The notes beneath the pieces are model-generated. The model saw only the letters and a list, made by a program, of their open reading frames with translations. It did not search any database and was not told the origin of the DNA. From Okeania sp. KiyG1 (GTDB lineage: Bacteria; Cyanobacteriota; Cyanobacteriia; Cyanobacteriales; Microcoleaceae), in NCBI RefSeq assembly GCF_014132355.1, contig NZ_BLZO01000089.1:62001-126000 (forward strand): 64,000 nt of DNA. Direction: 5' to 3'. Every line of letters starts with the position of its first letter. The stretch's first letter is position 1. Shown one piece after another: positions 57,911 through 64,000 of this stretch. The position numbers and the translations under genes are program-made.

Positions 57911-58871
57911 TGTTCATACTTAATTCGATCGGATATATTATATCAAGTCTGATTAATTAGTCATAATAAAAATGTTTTTCTCTAGACTTCTTGCAGAATT
58001 CAGGGAATAGGGAATAGGGAATGGGGAATAGAGAGATGAAATTGTTTATTTCATAGTCTTGAATTGATTTAATTAACACTTTTGCAAAAGGTCTTCTCTA
58101 AGCGAGAATATTTTTTAGGTCTGAATGCTGCGCAAGCCAATTTTCCCTTGTTCCCTACTATCTCTACCATTACTATGCACCACTACCCTTCTTCCTTCTT
58201 CCTTCTTTCTTCTTCCTTCTTTCTTCTTTCTTCTTTCTTCTTTCTTCTGCCATAACTGCTATGAAAAATATCTCCCGCCAGAAAATTTTCTAACGAGAGA
58301 TTCAACAAATTTATTGATAAAAATAAACTTCCGGATAGTTCATAAAAATATAGTCAAATATGACATATCCTTATTTTGCAGGAGTTACCCTGACTGGGTG
58401 AACTACAACACCACGCCAGTTGCTTTAAGTCGGGGGACCCGCCCAACGCACTGGCTCCTCTATCCCATAGTCAAAGACATAAGAGAGCTGCTTTTCTCAT
58501 TATGTTTAGAGAACTGTTCACATAACTCATTGATTAACCCAGTAACTCTGGGCCAATTTGATTATACCATTAATACAGATAGTCAAGAGTGATTAAATGT
58601 TGTCAAATATTTAGTAGCTATGCTTGTACAAATCAACGAAGATATTTGACATCACTTGACTATATATGACTATATTTATGTATAACTTTTATTATACCAA
58701 TTCACTTTAAAGATGTCACAAATAGTTTCAAACCCTATATCTGAAATAATTTCCTGAAATTACTGTGGCATCAAAGTTTCAAGTCTATAAAATCTTACTT
58801 TTGTACGAGCGAATGCCATTCAAGGGCGAATGCCATTCGCTCCTACGACTTTCGTGAAAAGGTATGAAATT
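57911..58871. other. Gene-poor region with TTCTTTC tract and GC-rich structured stretch
   Basis: A TTCTTCC/TTCTTTC tract (about 58185-58250) forms part of a 155-codon frame (58125-58592) that is mostly repeat. A GC-richer stretch (58408-58457) has arms GCCAGT (58416) and ACTGGC (58449) around GGGGGACCCGCCC. Near 58800-58850 are GCGAATGCCATTCAAGGGCG and GCGAATGCCATTCGCTCC, direct repeats. No confident gene. Confidence 0.4.
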
Positions 58872-59306
58872 CTAGTGATGATGACTATTTGGACAAGTTT
58901 GTAAGTCTTGACCCATCAATTCCTCACTCTTTTCCCTCTGGGTTTCATCTACAGCTTGTAAACCAACCCAGTTATTCACAACTTCTACATCAAATCCCAC
59001 TTCTCTACGATCGCCCACTTGCATTAGAGGACGACGGATAAGTAATGGGTCACTCAGCATCATTGTTAGAGCAGTTTCAGCATCTATTTGTTCGGGAACT
59101 ACTGCTCCAGATTTAACTTTTGGAGCAGCTTTATTAAACCACTCTACTACTGGGCGATCGCCAAAAAATAAACGCAAATTATCTTTTGTCCAAGCTTCTT
59201 TCAACAGGTTGTGAGTTTCTAATTGATGACCTGCTGCTTCTAGCAAAGTCTTTTGCTTGGTATTGTTTTTACAACCTGGTTTTTCATAAAAAATCACCTT
59301 TGCCAT
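58872..59306 (-). CDS. Nitrogenase-associated ArsC/Spx-like protein
   Basis: A 144-residue thioredoxin-fold protein of the ArsC/Spx/nitrogenase-associated type. The start VIFYEKPGCKNNTKQKTLLEAAGH is diagnostic, as is LRLFFGDRPVVEWFNKAAPKVKSG. The active-site-like Cys is in CKNN, lacking a second Cys or the CX5R of arsenate reductases. DPLLIRRPLMQVGDRREVGF follows the family's pattern. Family members are found in diazotrophs; the role is unknown. No nif genes lie in the window. A strong GAGGAG ribosome site is 8 bases upstream of the ATG. Confidence 0.85.
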   Translation of the reverse strand: MAKVIFYEKPGCKNNTKQKTLLEAAGHQLETHNLLKEAWTKDNLRLFFGDRPVVEWFNKAAPKVKSGAVVPEQIDAETALTMMLSDPLLIRRPLMQVGDRREVGFDVEVVNNWVGLQAVDETQREKSEELMGQDLQTCPNSHHH

Positions 59307-59513
59307 TGTATTATCTCCTCAGCAGTTTCTTGGTGATTTTTTCATATTAATCCCTACTTAAATAGCAAATTGTTACCAATCATCAAGAAATTTGATTGTC
59401 AAGTATGGTATAATTCAATATCTGATTTTTATCTCAGATAAAATACTTATCAAAAAGCCAACTTTTCTATATAAATACTTAATAAATACTTAAATTATCA
59501 GTTCACTAATTTT

Positions 59514-59880
59514 GATGTTCCAGTTATTTTCTTCCTCCTTCCTTCTTCCTTCTTAATCAACTCACTGAAATAATTAATCCATTAATTTTGATGTTCCAGT
59601 TATTTTCTTCCTCCTTCCTTCTTCCTTCTTAATCAACTCACTGAAATAATTAATCCATTAATTTTAATGTTCCAGTTACCTTCTTCCTTCTTCCTCCTTC
59701 CTTCTTCCTTCTTAATCAACTCACTGAAATAATTAATCCATTAATTTTAATGTTCCAGTTACCTTCTTCCTTCTTCCTCCTTCCTTCTTCCTTCTTAATC
59801 AACTCAATGAAATTATTAATCTATTAATTTTAATGTTCCAGTTATTTTTTTCCTTCTTCCTCCTTCCTTCTTCCTTCTTA
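59514..59880 (+). repeat. Five tandem repeats that include the start of the next gene
   Basis: ATGTTCCAGTTA starts at 59514, 59591, 59667, 59750 and 59833, with steps of 77, 76, 83 and 83 bases. Each unit holds TTCTTCC/TCCTTCC heptamers, then (in copies 1-4) AATCAACTCACTGAAATAA or a close variant with stops. The last copy instead reads on into the binding protein. Each earlier copy encodes a short MFQLF...-like frame ended by a stop. Confidence 0.9.
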
Positions 59881-60690
59881 ATCACCATATTTTTCATCAG
59901 TTTTCCTCTAACAACTTTGGCAGAAACTGTAGAAAAAACTGTATTAGAAAAAATTCAACAAACTAGGGTACTAAAAGCAGGATTTAGAAGTGATGCAGCT
60001 CCTTTTAGCTATATCAGCAGCGAAACCAATCAATTAGAAGGTTATTCTGTTGAATTGGTTAAATTAATTCATCAACGTCTAGAACAAGAACTTGGTAGTT
60101 CGATTAAATTGGAGTGGCAAGAAGTATCTCTAGAAAACCGTTTTCAACTAATCCAAGATGGAAAACTAGATATTGTCTGTGCTGCTACAACTATTAATAA
60201 TACTAGAGAAGAAATAGTAGATTTTTCCATTCCTTTTTTTACTACAGGTATTCAATTGTTAGTAAGAAAAACAGATGTAGAAAGATTTGACCCCATGAGA
60301 GGTACTACTGGAAAAGTATCCATAGGATTTTTAGCAAACTCAACTACTGATGAAGAATTTCGCCCTATTTATCCCAATGCAAATTGGCAGTCAGTTTCCA
60401 ACAGAGCTGAAGGTATTAGTCAATTAGATCATAGTAAAATTGATGCTGTTGCTAGTGATGGAATTTTATTACTAGGAGAAATTCGGCAACAAAATAAAAC
60501 TATTAGTGAGTTTGAATTAATACCTGAAATTCCTTTTACTTTTGAAAATTATGGTTGTATTTTACCATTACAAAATCCAGATTGGGATAAATTTGTTGAT
60601 ACTACTATTGCTAGTGATGAAAATACCCAACTTTTACATCAGTGGTTTGACCCTGAAAAAGGTAAATTTCCTTATGAAAGTTTCAGATAA
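59833..60690 (+). CDS. Extracellular solute (amino-acid)-binding protein
   Basis: A 285-residue periplasmic binding protein of family 3 (SBP_bac_3). The core runs VLKAGFRSDAAPFSYIS, LEGYSVELVKLIHQRL, QDGKLDIVCAATTINNTREEIVDFSIPFF, NRAEGISQLDHSKIDAVASDG and PLQNPDWDKFVDTTIAS. The first 20 or so residues (MFQLFFSFFLLPSSFLITIFF), which act as the signal peptide, are encoded by a tandem TTCTTCC repeat. A cleavage near ETVEK is plausible. No permease or ATPase genes are adjacent. The substrate is unknown, probably a polar amino acid. Confidence 0.85.
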   Translation: MFQLFFSFFLLPSSFLITIFFISFPLTTLAETVEKTVLEKIQQTRVLKAGFRSDAAPFSYISSETNQLEGYSVELVKLIHQRLEQELGSSIKLEWQEVSLENRFQLIQDGKLDIVCAATTINNTREEIVDFSIPFFTTGIQLLVRKTDVERFDPMRGTTGKVSIGFLANSTTDEEFRPIYPNANWQSVSNRAEGISQLDHSKIDAVASDGILLLGEIRQQNKTISEFELIPEIPFTFENYGCILPLQNPDWDKFVDTTIASDENTQLLHQWFDPEKGKFPYESFR

Positions 60691-60915
60691 TCTATGAATG
60701 AAGTTTAGTATATAGCAGTCGAAGGAAAAGGCGCGGACATATCAAAATCTTAAAACTCAGAAAACGCAAAATTTTTCCTTCCTCCTTCTTATTTCTATCC
60801 TAGATAACTAAACACCTTTTTACTTCTTCCTTTTTCCTTCTTCCTTCTGCCATAACATCCTGTTTATCTATTCTGATGGGAGTATATTTTAAAGAAAAGT
60901 TTTGATGAACATATT

Positions 60916-61584
60916 ATGAAAATAGAGGAATTATTAAGACAGTACGCAAGAGGAGAAAGAAATTTCAGTGGTGTTTATCTACATGAAGTACACTTGCTAG
61001 AAGCTGAATTAGAAGGGGCTAATCTTTTTGAAGCAGACTTAATAGGTGCCAACCTGAGTCGGGCTAATCTCAGTCGAGTAAATTTGGCCAAAGCTAATCT
61101 TAGTCGAGCTAATCTAATTGGAGCAGACCTAAGTGGGGCCAATTTATCTGGAGCTATTCTGACAGGGGCTAAACTCAACAAAGCTGACTTAACAGGAGCA
61201 AAACTTACTAGAGCAGACTTAAGTCGTTCTAATTTTAGTCAAGTTAATATGATTAATGCTGACCTCTCAAGAGCTATCCTCTGTGAAACAGACTTGCACG
61301 GGGCAAACCTATATGGCGTGAATTTCCGACGCGCTATTCTGAATGAAGCAGACTTAATTGGGGCTAACTTGACCAGAGCAGATATGGCAGGAGCTGATTT
61401 AATTGGAGCAAGTTTAATGAGAGCTGATTTAACAGAAGCTATTTTGAGTGCTGCGGACTTAAATGAAGCAAGTCTTTTGGGTGCTAATATTTCTAGCTTG
61501 AATATAGATGGAGCAGCTCTCCAAGGAGCCATAATGCCAGATGGCGCAAGTTATGAAGAGTTTCAAAGAAGTATGCAAAATTAG
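60916..61584 (+). CDS. Pentapeptide-repeat protein
   Basis: A 222-residue protein with about 30 consecutive A(D/N)LxX pentapeptides from residue 30 to 205 (EGANLFEADLIGANLSRANLSRVNL...). They would form a right-handed quadrilateral beta-helix. The start MKIEELLRQYARGERNFSGVYL is an N-terminal cap typical of cyanobacterial members. These proteins are abundant in cyanobacteria and mostly of unknown function. Alone here; the stop is followed by a hairpin. Confidence 0.92.
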   Translation: MKIEELLRQYARGERNFSGVYLHEVHLLEAELEGANLFEADLIGANLSRANLSRVNLAKANLSRANLIGADLSGANLSGAILTGAKLNKADLTGAKLTRADLSRSNFSQVNMINADLSRAILCETDLHGANLYGVNFRRAILNEADLIGANLTRADMAGADLIGASLMRADLTEAILSAADLNEASLLGANISSLNIDGAALQGAIMPDGASYEEFQRSMQN

Positions 61585-61589
61585 TACTT

Positions 61590-61629
61590 AAAGCCTGACA
61601 CCGATGCTAAATTGCATGGCCCAGGCTTT
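61590..61629 (+). terminator. Stem-loop after pentapeptide gene
   Basis: AAAGCCTG (61590-61597) pairs perfectly with CAGGCTTT (61622-61629), and the loop can fold further (ATGC/GCAT with CC/GG). It is followed by CTGATGTTTTGC, so the T-run is short. It is a probable transcription end, not certain. Confidence 0.5.
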
Positions 61630-61872
61630 CTGATGTTTTGCTCGCGAGAATGTGAGCTACTAAATCAAAATATTTAATTTTAATTATTAGGAACTATTTC
61701 TACATCTGAAATATCATAAATATGATTTTTATATTTGATTATCAATATTAATTACCTGCTTGATTTTTTTCTTTTTGCTTTTCTTTTTCCCACTTCTATT
61801 TATATACAAATTTGAAGTTTCTAATGAACCTAATTCTGAGATTAAATAAATTGATTAATAGGCAGGATAAAA

Positions 61873-62112
61873 ATGACAAGCACTGTTGATTTCAAAGATA
61901 TTGCAGCATCTTTGCCAGTATTTTTAGAAACGGAACAAAAAGAAAAAATTCTGTTTGTAATAGGTGCTTTGATGACGCGATTAATTAGTTTGAAGAAAGG
62001 TGCTGAAATTATGGGTATTGATTCTGAGGAATTATTGCATACTTTAGATTTATTAGGAATTGAATTTTCTTATCTATCCTTAGAGGATGTAGAACAGGAA
62101 CGGAAGTGGTAA
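61873..62112 (+). CDS. UPF0175-type antitoxin
   Basis: A 79-residue protein with the UPF0175 pattern: LETEQKEKILFVIGALMTRLISLKKGAEIMGIDSEELLHTLDLLGIEFSYL. This is a short helical antitoxin with a DNA-binding start in some members. Its stop overlaps the start of the PIN-toxin gene by a few bases, as in other pairs of this kind. Autoregulation is likely but unseen in the sequence. Confidence 0.78.
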   Translation: MTSTVDFKDIAASLPVFLETEQKEKILFVIGALMTRLISLKKGAEIMGIDSEELLHTLDLLGIEFSYLSLEDVEQERKW

Positions 62113-62603
62113 AAGATTTGAAAATTTTTATTGATTCATCTCCGATTATTTTTTTAGTCAGGTTGCAAGCTTTGGAGTTATTTCTTAATGCTAATGATGA
62201 TTTTTATTTAACTCCATCGGTTATTACTGAAATTCAGTCTAAGAATGATGAAATTACTCAGCAGAGTGAGCTGTTATTAGGAAAAGAAAAAGTTATGGTA
62301 CAGGCAACTAATTTAATATCCCTGTTTAATAGGCTTAATGTTAGTTTGGGAAGAGGCGAGTCAGAGACTATTGCTTTAGCTACAGAATTGCAAGCTGATT
62401 TTATTATTTTAGATGATTTAGCTGCTAGAAAGATGGCTATTAAGTTAGGGCTAAATGTTAGAGGTACTTTAGCAATTTTAAAAAAGTTAGCTCAGTCAGG
62501 AAAAATAGAAATAAATGATAAAAACGAATTTTATCAAAATCTCATCAACATCAAGTTTAGAATTTCTCGTTCTATTTTTGATTGTGTATTTTACGACTTC
62601 TAA
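62106..62603 (+). CDS. DUF3368 PIN-domain toxin
   Basis: A 165-residue PIN-like nuclease. The start is GTG 62106, overlapping the antitoxin's stop (AAGTGGTAA). The acidic residues fit the PIN site: FIDSSPIIFL (Asp), SVITEI (Glu), LGRGESETIALA (Glu), FIILDDLAARKMA (Asp pair). The lysine-rich GTLAILKKLAQSGKI follows. Such toxins cut RNA, held in check by the partner. It sits in a compact two-gene operon, away from the ParDE-type pair at 32.5 kb. Confidence 0.85.
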   Translation: MVKDLKIFIDSSPIIFLVRLQALELFLNANDDFYLTPSVITEIQSKNDEITQQSELLLGKEKVMVQATNLISLFNRLNVSLGRGESETIALATELQADFIILDDLAARKMAIKLGLNVRGTLAILKKLAQSGKIEINDKNEFYQNLINIKFRISRSIFDCVFYDF

Positions 62604-62928
<325 letters not shown>

Positions 62929-63890
62929 CTAAACATTTTCTTCACTCTCTTCTATAACTTCACAAATCTGCTTATCCACATAATCATCATCTATATTTTT
63001 AGTTATTAATTCTGCCAAAATTCCTAAAGATATTAATTGTACGGACAGAATAATACACAAAATTCCAAATAAAAATAAAGGGCGAGTACCTATAGGTCGA
63101 ATTTCCATAAACCAAAGTATAGTCAAATAACCTAAAGATGTCATTCCCAAAGCACCGAATAATAATCCTAAACTTCCAAATAAATGACCTGGTTTATGTA
63201 AATAATGAGTAGTTGCTAAAACAGTTAATAAATCGAGAAAACCACGGGTATAACGCTCTAAACCATATTTAGATTTTCCCTGTTTCCGCCGATGATGTCG
63301 CACCGCTACTTCAGAAATTTTAAATCCCAAACTATGGGCTAATACTGGAATATATCTATGTAATTCTCCATAGACTTTGATACAGTCTAATACTTCTTTT
63401 TTATAAGCTTTTAAGCCACAGTTAAAATCATGTAATTTTACTCCAGTTAAAATTGATGTTACTCCATTAAATAATTTCGATGGTAATGTTTTGGAAAAAG
63501 GGTCGTTACGATGTTTTCGCCATCCAGAAACTAAATCATATCCTGACTCTAACTTTTCCAAAAATTTAGGTACTTCTGCGGGGTCATCTTGTAAATCTGC
63601 ATCTAGAGTAAAGATAATATTTCCTGTAGCTTTTTTAAATCCAGCAGATAAGGCGGAAGATTTACCAAAGTTTCTTCTTAATCTAATTCCTTTGATTTTC
63701 TGGGGATGTTCTTTGATTAATTTATTAATTTCTATCCAAGACGAGTCGTTACTACCATCATCTATAAAAGAATTTCATAACTATTAATTTCAGCTAAATT
63801 CATTACATCCAAAATTCGCTCAAACAAGGGTTTGATTGTGGCTTCTTCGTTATAAACTGGAATGACAAAACTGAGGTATTTACTATTCAA
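62929..63890 (-). CDS. Membrane-anchored GT2 glycosyltransferase (GtrB/DPM1-like)
   Basis: The protein starts at TTG 63890 (NSKYLSFVIPVYNEEATIKPLFERIL) with a stop just upstream. The GT2 core has LFIDDGSNDSSW, GIRLRRNFGKSSALSAGFKKATG, FTLDADLQDDPAEVPKFL and RHHRRKQGKSKYG. Two membrane spans follow (about residues 240-290 of the restored protein). It transfers sugar to or from polyprenyl phosphate. The frame breaks at the A4 run 63766-63769. Adding one base joins EILF to IDDG. Read without repair, the part from 63561 lacks the donor-binding half. Confidence 0.85.
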
Positions 63891-64000
63891 GGTTCAATTC
63901 TGATTATCAAAATTATGTTGATTTGGTAAAGCTAGGCAATTTTATAATTTAACATAAACTTTTCAAACATCATCTTTGAGCGTTGAATATTTTCTTGATT

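Noticed and set aside
58125-58592. 155-codon frame
   Set aside because: First part is a TTCTTTC repeat; the rest shows no codon bias or family likeness.
60975-61532. Minus-strand frames opposite the pentapeptide gene
   Set aside because: Artefact of the repetitive GCTAAT-type codons on the other strand.

Overview
The window comes from an AT-rich filamentous cyanobacterium, most like the Trichodesmium/Okeania/Moorena group. This rests on HIP1 octamers (GCGATCGC), cyanobacterium-specific families (DUF3531, DUF3288, ComFB, FtsH of the Slr0228 type, PEP-CTERM, nitrogenase-associated ArsC-like protein), and about 30% non-coding DNA packed with short tandem repeats and small mobile elements. No species call is possible from sequence alone. 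I saw no tRNA, rRNA or CRISPR array.

Layout. 0-4.5 kb: HTH protein (cut by the window edge), a LapA-like membrane protein, a decayed tnpB, a membrane protein and cobH. 4.75-5.75 kb: thirteen 76-bp units inside a diverged MITE. 5.8-17 kb: a 622-codon protein of unknown role, an ABC ATPase, TPR proteins, DUF3531, NUDIX plus AtzH-like pair, DUF3288, a proteasome-like Ntn hydrolase and two tandem methyltransferases. 17.5-29 kb: a glycan-modification block with a 2548-residue multi-domain glycosyltransferase, a glycosyltransferase-methyltransferase fusion and a TPR-FkbM methyltransferase. 29-47 kb: ftsH, a ParDE-type toxin-antitoxin pair, a choice-of-anchor/RTX protein, a large membrane protein, a lone dndE, comFB, thiD, and ftsZ and ftsQ separated by two dead tnpB genes. 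47.5-55.6 kb: a P-loop ATPase followed by a STAND NTPase/14-blade WD40 protein, the best candidate here for an undescribed signalling or defence module. 56-64 kb: rsmG, a PEP-CTERM protein, a nitrogenase-associated protein, an amino-acid-binding protein whose signal peptide lies in a minisatellite, a pentapeptide protein, a UPF0175/PIN toxin-antitoxin pair and a membrane glycosyltransferase.

Two themes run through the window. First, eleven coding interruptions are each repaired by adding one base to an A/T homopolymer; this looks like systematic undercalling in the sequence, or possibly slippage, so several 'broken' genes are probably intact. Second, intergenic repeats have entered coding sequence in frame at several places (WD40 protein, giant glycosyltransferase, binding-protein signal peptide), and MITE and tnpB-end derivatives are abundant, three of the MITEs with clear 5-bp target duplications.
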